A stretch of 64,000 bases of DNA from Chamaecyparis obtusa (GCA_027943335.1 BSBK01002075.1:4787001-4851000); one strand, 5' to 3'; shown: positions 33,676 to 46,578, numbered from the stretch's first letter. A program made the numbers and translations. The notes: generated by a model not told the origin, from the sequence alone.

Positions 33676-34139
33676 ATCTCTCCCTTTGGCATTGATGACA
33701 ACTCAAGTAATATGAAATGTACCATACACATACCAAACATGTATTCTACAACTCTGTGATCAAATGCTATGTAGTGTAAGCTCTCCCTAGCTTAATATGT
33801 TTAATCACTACATTACTAAATATCATTATAACATACAGCTTTGTCATACTCTCCCTTAGATACTTCTCATTGGTGCATATGTCTCCCTTTCCTTTTCATA
33901 TTATGTATCTCTCCCTTTGACAACAATGCCAAAGAAATAAATAAATAATTAGCTTTGTAGTAGCCAAGTAACTCTTTGTTGTCCAATACATTCTTTGTTT
34001 CTCTATATATTGATATCCCAATCTATTTCAGTTCTTCAAACTTAATCACAACCTTGAACATTATCCAAAGTGTGAACTATGCTGCACCAACATGTGTGAT
34101 CTTCTGATAAGTGTAAGTTGATGCAACATCCAGATCACA
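33676..34139 (-). other. Copia-3 region between pol and 3' LTR, several purine tracts
   Basis: It is non-coding. Besides the tract at the LTR edge (33692-33676), further purine runs such as AAAGGGAGA occur near 33913-33902, 33895-33880, 33870-33859 and 33786-33779 in element sense. Confidence 0.55.
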
Positions 34140-35666
34140 TTAGTGACCGATAGATAGGGGATAGACCACAAGTCTAGTCCTCAAGTATTCAAATGTGTCC
34201 TTTGGTAGAGGCTTTGTAAAGATATTTGCAAGTTGTTCTTTAGATGTAACAAATTCTAACTTAACTTGCTTCTCTTGCACTTGTTCTCTTAAGTAATGAT
34301 ACTTAATTGATATATGCTTTGTATTAGAGTGCATCAATGGATTCTTTGAAATATTAATAGCACTTGTGTTGTCACAGTATATAATCACTGAGTCAGTGAT
34401 TACCTCATTCATTCCTTCCAACACTTGCTTGATATATGAAATGTTTGAGTAATTAGTAGCAGAAGAAACATACTCTACTTCAACTGTAGAATGAGAAATA
34501 CAAGCCTTCTTTTTACTTGTCCAGGTTACAAGTCTTTCACCAAAGAAGAATTCTCCTCCGGTGGTGCTTTTTCTGTCATCCACATTTCTAGCCCAATCAG
34601 CATCAGTATAGACCATCAGTTCAAATTTACCTTCCTTGGGATACCATAAACCATAATCCTCTATCTTTTTGAGGTATCTTAAGATCTTTTTTGTAGCAAT
34701 CATGTGTGATTGTCTAGGATTAGCAGAAAATATAGCAACAATTCCCATAACATGTTCTATATCTGCTCTACTATGAACTACATACATTAGCTTACCAATC
34801 ATGGATCGGTAAATTGTCTGGTTTACCTCTATAGTTTCATCTTTCTTTGTCAATTTACATCTAGTAGTCATCAGTGTTCCCACATGTTTAGCATCTTCCA
34901 TGCCAAATGTCTTCAAGACTTCCTTTATGTACTTGGACTATGTGATGAATATCCCATCACTTTGCTGAATCACTTATAATCTAAGAAATAATTTAATCTC
35001 TCTGAACATAGACATTTAAAACTCATTCCTCATGTCATCAGCAAAAGATTTACATACATGATCTTGACCTCCAAAAATAATATCATCAACAAAAATTTCA
35101 GCAATAAGAATAGTGTCATCAGTATCACCTTTCATGTACAAATTACTGTTTTCACTAGTTCTTACAAGTCCAATACTTAACAAGTAAGTATGCAGTCTTT
35201 CATACCATGATCTCGGTGCTTGATTAAAACCATATAAAGCTTTATGTAATCTACATACCATGTGTCTATTGTCTGAATCAACAAATCCTTCAGGTTGTTC
35301 TATGTAGACCTCTTCTTCAAGTATACCATTCAAAAATGGTGACTTCACATCCATTTGATAAACCTGAAATTTCTTGTGTGCAGCATATGCAAGTAGCATT
35401 CTAACTCCTTCAAATCTAGAAATAGGTGCAAATGTCTCACCATAGTCAATGCCTTCTTCCCGTGCATATCCCTTGCATACCAATCTCACTTTATTTCTTG
35501 TCACTTCACCATTTTCATTCAGTTTGTTCCTCAATATCCATTTAGTACCGATAACATTTTTATCTTTAGGTCGGGGTACTAAGGACCAAGTTTTGTTCTT
35601 TTTTATTTTTTCTATTTCCTCTTTCATTTCATTAACCCATTCTTCTTTCTCTAATGCAACTTCCAC
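34140..35666 (-). pseudogene. Copia-3 reverse transcriptase and RNase H
   Basis: RT begins near VNEMKEEIEKIKKNKTW...VIGTKWILRNK and keeps [15 protein letters not shown] near 35085, so both active-site Asp residues are present. The frame stops after MRNEF near 35013 and at two more stops before 34916, then resumes in the same frame with VGTLMTTRCKL. RNase H contains VYTDADWARNVDDRKST near 34610, a VEVEY motif near 34475 and YCDNTSAINISKNP near 34375, ending KPLPKDTFEYL and TGA/TAA at 34140. It would copy element RNA to DNA; interrupted but with catalytic residues mostly kept. Confidence 0.8.
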
Positions 35667-35795
35667 ATTCTTGGGTTCAAATTCACAAACAAGACATGTA
35701 CCTTGTCTTGTTTTGCTTCTTGTCTACATGCCAGCTTGTCTGTCTCCAATAATTTGTGTCTCAAGATGATGTCTTCTAACAAAACTAGCTAGTAC

Positions 35796-37038
35796 TCAGT
35801 TTCTCCTTTCTTGTTCATCCTGTTCAGGTTCATGTGCTTGCTCGGTAGCTCCATCTTGTTCATCGGTTTCCCTTTCTTGTTCCTCAAGGTTATTTTCCTT
35901 TTGACTGGTTATCACAAGTTGTGACTTTGGTAGATAATTAGGAATTTCAATGTAAGTGAATCTACCATAGTCTTCTAGTTCCTTTCTTTCCTCTATGTTC
36001 TTTTCATCAAACTCATCAACACGAACATTAGTACTTTCAATCATCTTATTTGTAACCTTATTCAAACATTTGTATGCTTTACTCTTAGTAGAATATCCTA
36101 AAAATATTCCTTCATCACCTTTAGAATCAAATTTCCCATTTCTCTCATCTTTCAGAATAAAACATTTGCTTCCAAAAATCCTAAAATAACTTACAAAAGG
36201 TTTTTGTCCAAACCATAGCTCATAAGGTGTTCAATTGGTGTCCTTCTTTAGTTGTACTCAGTTAAGCACATATACAGCTGTACTGATAGCTTCTCTCCAA
36301 TATGTCTAAGAAATATTCTTTTGTATCATCAAGTGTTCTAGCACAATCAATTATTGACCTGTAACTTCTTTCAGCAATCCCATTCTGCTGAGGTGATCTC
36401 GGTGTAGAGACCTGTCTCTTAATACCATGGTCATTATAGAAATTAGTAAATTCATTAGAGATAAATTCACCTCCTCTATCAGATCTTAAGCATTTTAATT
36501 CTTTTCTAGTCTCTTTTTCTACCTTTGCCTTATACCACTTAAACATCTTGAATGCTTCAAATTTTTCTTTTAAGAACATAACTGTCATCAGTCTAGTGTA
36601 GTCATCAACAAAAAGAATAAAGTATCTATCACCATAATAGCTCTGAGTTCTCATAGGACCACATAGGTTAGTATGAACCAACTCAAGTATCTTCTTTGTT
36701 GAGTAGTCTTTTCTCTTAAAACTAGACTTAGTCATCTTACCTTTCTGACATTCATGACACATAGCATGATCTAGTTTTGATAAGTTAGGCGACCCTCTAA
36801 CTCTTTTCCTCTTACTAATCTTGATCATGTTATCAAAGTTCACATGGCATAACCTTTTATGCCACAACCATGCATCTTCGTCCTTCATTAATAAACAAGA
36901 AGACTGATCAATATCAAGATAAAATAGATTACCTCTGGATTGTGTACCAGTTCTGACAAGTCTTCCTCCATCATCATAGATTTTTACCTTTCTTCTCTCA
37001 AAAGCAAGTCGGTGGCCTGAGTTATTCAATTGTGCCAC
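35796..37038 (-). pseudogene. Copia-3 integrase
   Basis: The N-terminal zinc finger HKRLCHVNFDN...CHECQKGK lies near 36850-36740. The core has HTNLCGPM near 36680, where the first catalytic Asp (usually HTDL) is Asn, LRSDRGGEF near 36485, and SPQQNGIAERSYR near 36385. A frame change follows near 36262. The C-terminal piece (36065-35796) continues KVTNKMIESTNVRVDE and an acidic Glu-rich linker typical of Copia proteins between integrase and RT. Confidence 0.75.
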
Positions 37039-37154
37039 AATTAACAGATTATAGTTTAGTCCATTTACCTAGTATGCATTTACACATTTTATTTTATCAT
37101 TAATCATCAGTGAACCTTTACCTCTTATAATACAGGGTGCATCATTTCCCATCT

Positions 37155-38306
37155 TTATAGATCTTCCATCATATTCATCAATAGATAAAATTTCTCTATA
37201 TCACCAGTCATATGATGTGTACAACCATTGTCTATGATCCATGTATCATTTCTTCTTACTTTAGAGATCAGTGTTGTTTCTTCATGTTTCTCTTCTTCCT
37301 CTGAATCATCTTTCATAGAAACAAATACTACTTCTACATCATCATTAGTGTTAGATTCAGATTCAAATTCTTCAGCTATGTAACATACCTTTTTCCATTT
37401 TTCATAGATATCTTGGTTATCTTTGTAGTTGTATCGGTATCCTCTATTGACTATTCTCCCATAGCTTCCTTCAGATTGGTCTTTGGATCTATCATCATCT
37501 TTCTTATTCGGACATCTAGTAGCGATGTGGCCAACTTCTTTACAATTAAAACATGCTAAATTTAGCTTACCTCTATACCTTCCTTTACCTTTGGATAATC
37601 TTCTAGCCATAAGAGCTTCAAGCTCATTAATTTCTTCATCGATATTACTATCACTATCATTATTCTTATTATTCTTGCTACTAGATTTACCAATCTTCAA
37701 AGAATTCATGAAAGTGGATTCAATAAAAGGTAAAACACTATTGTCAAAGTTATTCAATTCAAAGGTTGTAAGCTTACCGATTAGTGTGTCAAGAGTAAGG
37801 TTGGATGTAGCCCTTGTTTCATGAATTATAGAGATCCTGATGACATAAACTGGCATCAAAGTTTTGAGAATCTTGCTTATCATTGTTTCATCCTTAATAA
37901 CTCCATCAGATGCTCTAATAGCATGTACTACCTCTTTTAGTCTATTTGTGTATTGCACAATGTTCTCACCTTCTTTCATCTTCATATCATCAAACTAACC
38001 TCTTAGGCTTTCTACTCTAGCTCTCTTAACATTCGCATCTCCACTGTATATTAGAGTCAGTTTATCCCACATGGCTTTGGTAGTTGTGCATCCCTTAATG
38101 TCTTCAAATTCAGCATCGGTACAAGCAGTAGCAAGCTCTATCATACTAATATTGTGTTCATGCATGTCCTTCAATTGATCAAGTGTCAGGGGACCTATTA
38201 TCGGTTCAATATAGCCATTCTCCATCAGTTCTAGTGTAGAATTCCCAATTCCAGATATGTGCAACTTCATCTAGCTTTGCCATACTACAAGGTTCTCTTT
38301 GTTCAT
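37155..38306 (-). pseudogene. Copia-3 gag and protease
   Basis: The ATG at 38306 gives MNKENLVVWQS, then TAG (Trp expected) and MKLHISGIGN. The UBN2-type gag continues (ATACTDAEFEDIKGCTTTKAMWDKL), with a stop at 37993. Zinc knuckle CFNCKEVGHIATRC is near 37553-37512, basic around it. The protease site reads WIIDNGCTHHMTGD near 37230, with Asn replacing the Ser of DSG. The frame is lost after EDL at 37155. Gag packages RNA; protease matures it. Confidence 0.8.
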
Positions 38307-38377
38307 CTTTGGCACTTCCCTCTTATACATCTTGAGACCTTTTTGCTGGAGTCCTTAAAACTTTGTTCTAAGAAACC

Positions 38378-38393
38378 AATGTTGTGATACCAA
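38378..38393 (-). other. Copia-3 primer-binding site
   Basis: TTGGTATCACAACATTGG-type sequence on the minus strand directly follows the 5' LTR end. TGGTATCA matches the 3' end of tRNA-iMet, the standard Copia primer. Confidence 0.7.
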
Positions 38394-38394
38394 T

Positions 38395-39131
38395 TGTTAG
38401 AATAACTGAGAGGGGGGTGAATTAGTTATCCAGTGTCCCAAAACAAAATGTATAATCCAAAACAAATTCTTCAACTTCTGCTACTTGGTAAACATAAAAT
38501 ACTTTCACTATCTATGTTTTTACTGATTGTTAATCTAAAACTTATAGTAGTTACTGATCAAATCTAACATGTAATATGCAAAGTATGATAACAAAAAAAT
38601 ATCACAATCAACACATAACACAAGAGATTTAACATGGAAACCCTATGAAGGGAAAAACCACCTGGGGCTGGCAACCCAAAATGTTCACTCTTCTGAAGTG
38701 AGGTCAGTGAAGACCCAACCTTGTTAAAGGTTTACAAAAACACTGTTAGGTGTGACCTTGTTAGAGGATTTTAGACCAAAAGTTATTGTCCAACTAGCAG
38801 TCACTCTGGGGTTGATAGGATAACAATGTTCACTCTATGAATGAAACATCAAAAGACTTTCTTAGTCCACTCAGTTAAGATATTTGACTGTGTACAATGG
38901 TTAAATATATAACAGTAGATGAACTACCTTGAAACAACTTCAATTGCAGTTTACAGATCAATGTTCAGCTCATTCAAATCTTTTTGATCAATACATTACT
39001 TCAGATTCAATCTTATATCAACTTACTATCCATTGGTAATTACTCTCTATAGCTTGGTAATTGTTCTACAGTTCAGTTCTTATTAACCAGTATGATCAGA
39101 ATGCATGAAAACTTCTTCACATGATAATTCT
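38395..39131 (-). mobile_element. Copia-3 5' LTR, inner block
   Basis: A close copy of 32226-32955, starting TGTTAGAATAACTGAGAGGGG in plus sense and interrupted at ATAATTCT by Gypsy-4. The LTR resumes at 52906 with ATTATGCAGTATC. Confidence 0.8.
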
Positions 39132-40111
39132 TGACACAGGGACAGGGTAGATACAAGCAGAATGAAGCAGAATTGAGTCCACTTGAATCAACAACAAGCC
39201 CTTTCTTAGATTTATAGAATAGAAGAAAATATAATATCACATGAAATTAGTAACAACATAATGGACATGAGACAATCAACTGGCAGCAACAACAGAGAAT
39301 TATATTATTTCTTTCAACATGCCCGATTGTGAGGTCTTCTGGGTTTCGGCCTTATACAATGAGAATTATGAAATCAAATCATAGCTTGCATCCTATCTTG
39401 TCTCCAATGATATATCTTGATAATCCTTCCTATATCTTTCTCCTAATGATTCCCTACTACATCAATCTAGACTCTTTATATAGCCAACTAAGCCATAGGT
39501 CGGCCAGTCAAGCATTTAATTACAGTATAGGTCTAGTCTGGAAGATTTAAACCAAAACTAATGCTAGAATGAATATAAATTGATGCACCTTTGGATTTAG
39601 GTCCTCAAATGACCCAAAAAAATTCCTTTAACTATGCAAGGCCCCATTTGATCACACGTAAGTGCGCAAGAAGAAACACCACACATTTCACCTGAAAACT
39701 GGTAGAAAATAGGTCCCCAAGAAAAATGGGTATAAATTTTTACTCATAATGAATTAGGGCTTGAGCTCTTTGGAAATGATATTAATTTAGGTCCTCTTAA
39801 ATTTCTTAATATTGAAAAGGCTGATTCCTTATGGATCAAGATCACCACTATGAATAATCAGCACCAAAATTGCAGGAAAACGCGGTTCCGACAGCAAGGA
39901 AAATAGCTGTGACTTTGAAACAGTCCATCCAAAATTTATGTGCTCATAGGAGAAGGCTCCCAAATAGTTCCTTATAATAATTTGAGCTTCACACACCATG
40001 AAACCAACAAATACAACAATTATTAAAAAACAACAACAAATAGGTACAAAAATTAGGAAATGTTTTTGCTTGATGCAAGATTGCTCCAAGACCCAAGATG
40101 CTCTTGCATCA
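39132..40111 (-). mobile_element. Gypsy-4 3' LTR, 980 bp
   Basis: In element sense it starts TGATGCAAGAGCATC and ends CCCTGTGTCA. A TATA box, TATATAAAG, lies at 39482-39474. It matches the right LTR except for the duplication there. Confidence 0.8.
39474..39482 (-). promoter_or_regulatory. TATA box of the Gypsy-4 3' LTR
   Basis: TATATAAAG on the minus strand. The matching position in the 5' LTR is where Copia-2 inserted (CTTTAT|insertion|TTTATATAGCC). Confidence 0.6.
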
Positions 40112-40163
40112 AACACCTGGGGTAAATAAAGAACTAATTTCCACATTAGGAACTACTCATATT

Positions 40164-41690
40164 CTAACCTAAATCATAAAGATCCAACTTAGCTTGTGTA
40201 ATCCATGAACTATCTTCAACTGGCTTATCTTTCCACTAAACTAGATATTCCATGTAGTCTTTTCCTCTTGTACTCTTTCTCACTCTTTTATTAAAGATCT
40301 TCTCAATGTTGTCTCTGTTCTTCTTAGGATAATCCAAATCATCTTCTATCTCATAATTCAATTCAAAGTACTCAAAGATATCAAAAATATTGAATATAGG
40401 TGATATATCCATGTCCTCTGGTAATTCCACTTCATAAGCATTTCCACTGTCAAACTTCTTCAGAATCTTACAAGGTCCAAACTTCTTCATTTTCAGCTTG
40501 TTATAGGTACCAAATGGAAATCTATTCTTCTTCAAATGAATCATAACCTCATCTCCAACTTCAAAATATTTATGTCTCCTTCTCTTATCTGCTTTCTATT
40601 TATATTTTAGATTATTGTCCTCCAAATTCCTTTTGACTTCATCATGTAAAGTTCTCATGTATACTGCAAAATCCTTAGATTTAGCACTTCTTCTTGTCTT
40701 AGTAGGTAAATCTCTCAGTTCTATGGTTCCCTTAGGATGAAATCTAGTAACAATCTCAAATGGTGTCCTCTTAGTACTTCTATTCATAGAATTATTATAT
40801 GAAAACTCCACTTGTGCCAAAACTAAATCCCAATTAGCAGGCTTATCTCCAACTAAACATCTCAACAAGTTTCCCAAACTTCATTCTATCCATCTATTTG
40901 AGGGTGAAATGTAGAACTAAACTTCAATTCAGTATTCATCTTCTTCCAAAGTGTTCTCCAAAAATAACCAGTAAACTTTGTATCTTTGTCTGAAACAATA
41001 GATTTAGGAAAACCATGCAATCTTACCACTTGAAGAATAATTCAGCTACATGTAATGCATCAAATGTCTTCTTACAAGATATGAAATGAGCCATCTTTGA
41101 AAATCTGTCAACCAATACCATAATAGAATCATTACCTCTCTGAGTTCTAGGCAATCCAAGAACAAAGTCCATACTCACATCTTCCCAAGGTCTATTAGGT
41201 ATAGGAAAAGGTGTATATAATCCAACATTTTGATTCGTTCCTTTTGTTGTTTGGAAAATTCTCCAACCTCTAACCATTCTTTGTAAATCTATGGCCAAAA
41301 GTATCTTTCTAAAATCAAATTCACAGTCTTATCAATCCTAAAATGTCTATCAAGTCCACCACTATGTTTCTCTTTCATTATGTTCTCTCTCATAGATCTT
41401 CTAGGTATGCACAACTAAACAACTTTAAACAACATAACTTCTTGAATGAAATAATTAGTCCACTTAAAACTCATTGTGTGTTCCTTACAAGCTTTCCAAC
41501 ATTCTACAAAATCAATGTTAGTCTCATACAAACACTTTAAATCATCAAAATCAAGTACCTCAACTCTCATCTCTGTCATCAAACTTCTTCTTCGACTTAA
41601 GGCATCAACAACCTTATTTGACTGTCCACTCTTATGCTTCAATGAAAAGGAAAAATTCTGCAAGAACTCAACCCACTTCATATGACTCTG
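40164..41690 (-). pseudogene. Gypsy-4 integrase and chromodomain
   Basis: The zinc-binding region (HSGGLDRH...DKT...YFWP) is partly out of frame, and the expected second Cys pair reads WRIF...QTT. The core has [32 protein letters not shown] near 41180 (first Asp), SDKDTKF near 41000 and HPQIDG-stop-NEV near 40905. The polyprotein ends with [11 protein letters not shown]..., IFDIFEYF and a chromodomain-like [33 protein letters not shown]...SSWI to the TAG at 40164. A chromodomain would steer integration to marked chromatin. Frame changes near 41298 and 41023 and several TAG codons make it non-functional. Confidence 0.75.
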
Positions 41691-43219
41691 ATTTAACTTA
41701 TTCTAACTTCCCAAATACTGCAAAGCTTTATGGTTAGTATACAACACAAAATCTTTAGGCATCAACTAATGTCTCCACTTCTTCAAAGCTTGAACAATAG
41801 CACATAATTCCTGGTCATAAATTGAATATTTTCTATTAGCATCATTCAACTTTTCACTAAAGAAAGCTATAGGTTTTTCTTCTCAACTCAAAACAAATCC
41901 AATTGCACTTCCACTAGCATCACATTCAACTTGAAAAACTTTACTAAAATTAGGCAAAGCAAGTGTAGGCAACTCTGCAATTCTTTGTTTCAATGTTTCA
42001 AAACTCTTTTGTGCTCCATGTGTCCATTTGAAATCCTTTTTATCTCCTCTCATAGTTTTAGTCATAGCATTACAAATAGAACTAAATTTTTTGATAAAAT
42101 TCCTATAAAAACTTGCCAATCCATGAAATGATCTTACCTCTCCAACATTCTCTGGTGTAGGCCAATCAAGTATAGCTCTCACTTTCTCAGGATCCATCTT
42201 CAATCCATCAACTGAAATTATAAAACCAAGGTATACAATCTCTTCTTTCATAAATGAACATTTCTACAAATTAATCAACAACTTTTCTTCCTTCAATCTT
42301 TGCAATACTTGTCTGATATGTTCAAGATGTTCCTCCTTACTCTTACTAAATATCAAAATGTCATCAAGATATACAATCACAAACTTACCAAAGAATCTTT
42401 TCAGAACTTCATTCATCAGCCTCATGAAAGTACTAGGTGCATTAGTCAAACCAAAAGGCATAACCAAGCATTCATACAAACCTTCATTAGTCTTAAAAGT
42501 AGTTTTCCATTCATCCCCTTCTCTGATTCAATCTGATGATATCCACTTTTCAAATCAATCTTTGTGAAATACTTTGCTCCACTCAAACTATCCATTATGT
42601 CATCCATCCTAGGCAAAGGAAATTTGTACTTTACTATTATCTTATTTATGGCTCTAGAATCAGTTCACATTATCCATTCTCCATTCTTTTTAGGTGCTAA
42701 TACAACAGGTACTACACAAGGACTCAAACTTTCCCTAATCAAGTCTCTTTCAAGAAACTCTTGCACTTGTCTATTCAATTCAGTCTTTTCATCAGGTGTC
42801 AACCTATGTGGTGCTTTGTTAGGCAAACTAGCTCGAGGTATCAAATCCATACAATGAATTATACTTCTCATAGGTGGTAAACCATCAGGTACATTATCAG
42901 AAATGATGTCATGAAATTCATTTAGAAAATGCTTAACCTCAGGTGCATGTTCTAACTCATCTTGTTTCTCAGTCTTTCTTGGAATTAAAGCAAAACAAAC
43001 ATTATGTTCTTTCATTTCTCTTGCAAAATTTTTACCATCATCCAAACATACTCTGACTGTGGTATAGTGACTTTCATCAAACTTTTCTATCAAAGGAAAC
43101 AATACTTTTTCCTTTCCATCCATCCAAATAGTATATTGATTTAATCTACCATCATGCAAAGCTTTCCTATCATACTGCCAAGGTCTACCCAAAATAATAT
43201 GACAATAATCCATAGGCAT
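41691..43219 (-). pseudogene. Gypsy-4 reverse transcriptase and RNase H
   Basis: RT runs from DLIPRASLPNKAPHRLTPDE through VPVVLAPKKNGEWIM-stop (TGA near 42665, Arg expected), KYFTKIDLKSGYHQI and [13 protein letters not shown] to [18 protein letters not shown] at 42371-42360 is intact. RNase H has FQVECDASGSAIG near 41920 and YSIYDQELCAIV near 41810. FVLYTNHKALQYL has Asn where Asp is usual. The frame changes near 42500. It would reverse-transcribe element RNA. Confidence 0.85.
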
Positions 43220-44587
43220 AATATCACATAAAAATTCATCATGATAATTCCCAATTTTGAATTTAACAAGGCATTGTTCACTTACAAGTAGTTTATGCTA
43301 CTTCTAGATCCAAGCAATATGGTAAGGCTTCGGATGTTTCAATCTCTACAACTGCAACTTGTTAACTAGCTCTTCGGATGCCAAATTATTAGAACTTCCA
43401 CTATCAATGATTACCTTGCAACATTTATCAGTGATCTTACATCTGGTTCTAAACAAAATTTTCCTCAAAATAGGTTCCTCATCAGCTTCTTCATGCCACA
43501 ATATCCTTCTTAGCATCAAGTTCTCACCATGTTCAGGTTCATTAGACATTGCATCAACTTCTTCACTAGCCAAATTATTTCTACCATTACCTCCATTCTT
43601 CTTTCCAGAGTTAGTACATTGAAAATCTCTATGTCCTTCTTCACCACATTTGTAACAAGTACCTCTAAACCAAGATTTATCTTCTCTTTTCCCATTATTG
43701 TTATTCCTAGAGTAACCAGTATAGCTACCTCTAGAGTAATTACCTCTTTTAGCAGGTTCATCTTTCCATCCTTTATCTTGCACTGCATTGTCAAATCTAC
43801 TACTTTCTCCATAAGTTCTTCCTCTACTTCTCTGAAATCTTCCACCTCTTCCTCTTTGTCTTTGATCATGTCTTTTTGTCAATCTTTCCTCAGCCTTCAA
43901 AGAAAATTGGTATGCTTCTTCCACACTATCAATCTTCACATAGCTGATCTCATCTTGAATAGATGTCCATAGGCCATTTAGATATCTAGCCACTTTCTCA
44001 ACTTCATCATCCACATGTTCAGATCTAATATCCAATTTGTAAAATTCCTCAGTATATTCTTTCACACTCATGTCCTTTTGTCTCAAATTTTGCATCTTTC
44101 TCATCAAACGAACTTGGTAGTTAGCTGGAAGAAACTTCTTCTTCATCTGTCCAAGCATCTTCATCCATGTATTGATCTTTTCTTTTCCTCTCTTTTGTCT
44201 CTGGGTTTGCAAATGATCCCACCAAAGAGATGCATGGCTTTTCAACTTTGTGACTGCTATCTTAACCTTCTTATTATCAGGAGTACCTTCATACTCAAAG
44301 TATTTATCCATCTCAAAGATCCAATCTAAAAGTGCATCGGTCTCAAGTCTTCCATCATAACAAGCAACTTCAACTACACGTCTGGAGTTAGCCTTAGACA
44401 AAACTCTCAAAAGTCTTTCCTCATCTTGTTCAACTTCAAGTTTAGCATTAGGTGCTTCTTCTTCTTCATCACTAACATCTTCAAGATGTGCTCCTCTTCT
44501 CTGGGCTATCTCTATAGCGTCAAGCCTAGTTGCAATCTATCTCAATATATCCATGATGGCATTATCATTTCCTATACCATGAACCAT
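43220..44587 (-). pseudogene. Gypsy-4 gag and protease
   Basis: The ATG at 44587 (MVHGIGNDNAIMDILR, then TAG for Gln) leads into an acidic stretch and the gag core DGRLETDALLDWIFEMDKYFEY, ASLWWDHLQTQRQKRGKEKI and MQNLRQKDMSVKEYTEEFYKL, typical of chromovirus gag. An RG-rich segment precedes the zinc knuckle CYKCGEEGHRDFQC at about 43657-43616. The protease site CKVIIDSGSSNNLASEELV lies near 43400. Stops near 43346, 43300 and 43290 separate it from pol. Confidence 0.85.
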
Positions 44588-44707
44588 CTTGACAATCAAG
44601 TTCTAGCAAGATCATAACCTTCTACAAGTTATAGGTCAAATCTCAGATCTACCACCCTACAACCAATCCAATAAGGTTCTCCATGATCCAATCCACAAGA
44701 AAGAAAG

Positions 44708-44720
44708 AACTCTGATACCA
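44708..44720 (-). other. Gypsy-4 primer-binding site
   Basis: TGGTATCAGAGTT on the minus strand lies two bases inside the 5' LTR and is complementary to the 3' end of tRNA-iMet. Confidence 0.8.
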
Positions 44721-44722
44721 CT

Positions 44723-45323
44723 TGACATAGGGGCAAGGTAAATACAAGTAGAATCAAGTAGAATTTATCCCACTTGAATGAACAACAAGCCCTTGCTCAG
44801 AGTTACACAACAAAAGCAATATAATATCACATGAAATTAGTAACAACATAATGGACATGAGACAATAAACTGGTAGCAACAACAGAGAATTATATTATTT
44901 CTTTCAACATGCCTGACTATGAGGCCTTCCAAGTTTCGGCCTTATACAATGAAAATTATGAAATCAAATCATAGCTTAACACAGGGGCAGGGTAGATACA
45001 AGTAGAATCAAGAAGAATTGAGCCCACTTGAATCAACAAAAAGCCCTTGCTCAGAGTTACACAATGGAAGCAATATAATATCACATGAAATTAGTAACAA
45101 CATAATGGACATGAGACAATCAACTGGAAGAAACAATAGAGAATTATATTATTTCTTTCAACATGCCCAGCTATGAGGTCTTCTGGGTTTCGGCCTTATA
45201 CAATGAGAATTATGAAATCAAATCACAGCTTGCATCCTATCTTGTCTCCAATGATATATCTTGATAATCCTTCCTAGATCTCACTCCTGATGATGCCCTA
45301 CTACATCAATATAGATGCTTTAT
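44723..45323 (-). mobile_element. Gypsy-4 5' LTR, inner block with 254-bp tandem duplication
   Basis: The terminal 254 bp of the LTR occur twice in a row: 44723-44976 and again from 44977 (TAACACAGGGGC, the terminal TG changed to TA). The block then continues as ordinary LTR to 45323, where Copia-2 begins. The 3' LTR has one copy. Confidence 0.8.
45319..45323. other. target-site duplication TTTAT, left copy
   Basis: TTTAT precedes the left Copia-2 LTR and recurs at 52274-52278 after the right LTR. The empty site is seen in the Gypsy-4 3' LTR as CTCTTTATATAGCC. Confidence 0.9.
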
Positions 45324-46522
45324 TGTTAGGAATGAATGCTGGATGTTGCAAGTCATTTTGTAGTAGTTGTTGTTGCATTCATGACTATGATTGTCATTGA
45401 TGTCAACATAGTGATCTTCTGGAGACTAGCAAAGAAGCAGACAGTGTTTTGATTAGTGCACATGGGATATTGTAGTTGGAGCTATGGGATTTTTAGGTTA
45501 TACTCTTTGATATGTCATTTTCCTATGGTTAAGAGTGCGGATAGTAATTCATTGATTCATGGAAGTTATGATCATTTTGGTAGAAGTAGTATTTAGGCAG
45601 TGTTCCTGAGTAGCGATTTGTGGAAATCAGATGATATCTCCTAATTGGGATGGAATCTAGTTTTGTGCAGTTAAAGGGAAGTTTGAGACACATTGATGGT
45701 GATGTGGTTCATAGTGCAAACTTTGAGGTCACACGAATGAAGAATTATTGCGTTTGGAAGCTGACAGTTTTGTGTAATTTTGATGTAGCATATGGAAACT
45801 TTTATTTTGTATTTGTGTGTTGACTCATTTGTAATTATTTGAGTGTGGTATAAAGGAAGGAATGTTTTTCCTTATTGTATGTAGTAAAAATATGAAAGAA
45901 GTGTGAGCATGGTTTTGGTTGCATGCAAATGTAAGCATGAAGTGAAGAAAAGAGCCTAAGAGGTTGTGAAAGTGAAATTATGAAGGAAGACATGTGGAGT
46001 ACAAAGATCTGGAATTGAGATCTGGTGTAGCAGTGAGTGTGGTTTGGCATAGTAAGGAGGTAACATATTTCATATTATTCTTTTGAATAATATCAAGGTT
46101 ATTTGGACAGTGTGTTTAATGATCTTACCTTGAAGCTATTTGGGCAGTGGGTCCTTCTGTCTTCCATAACTCTTAGTAGGGTTAGAATCTTTTAACAGGG
46201 ATTCAAAATCTCCTAACAGGGATTTATATGTACTGAATGTATTTCATAAGACTCCTAACATAGTCCATCCTCTCACAAGGAACATTAATATTGGTGCATC
46301 TTTTGTGGGCATCATTCCCACCGGGGTTTACTCTTTGATCAAGAGGTTCCCTAGTCAACATATCTTGTGTTATTGTGTCATTGTGTATGAATATGTTTGT
46401 ATGGTTAGTAATTGCATTACTTACATGGTTAAATGTTGTTGAAGATGTTAAAAGTTATAATTATCTGATAACTGATTCAACCCCCCCCTCTCAGTTATCT
46501 TGGTGGACTTTACTTTCTAACA
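45324..46522 (+). mobile_element. Copia-2 5' LTR
   Basis: It is 1,199 bp, TG...CA. TATA box TATAAAGG at 45849-45856. The U5 inverted repeat GATAACT (46467) / AGTTATC (46493) surrounds a C8 run. Confidence 0.9.
45849..45856 (+). promoter_or_regulatory. TATA box of the Copia-2 5' LTR
   Basis: TATAAAGG follows GAGTGTGG and is conserved at 51599 in the 3' LTR and as TATAAATG at 13029 in Copia-1. Confidence 0.6.
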
Positions 46523-46524
46523 AT

Positions 46525-46535
46525 TGGTATCAGAG
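46525..46535 (+). other. Copia-2 primer-binding site
   Basis: TGGTATCAGAG lies three bases after the 5' LTR end, complementary to the tRNA-iMet 3' end. Confidence 0.85.
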
Positions 46536-46578
46536 TGGTAGGTCCTTGAAAGGAAAGTTTAACAACTTAAGGAGATCC

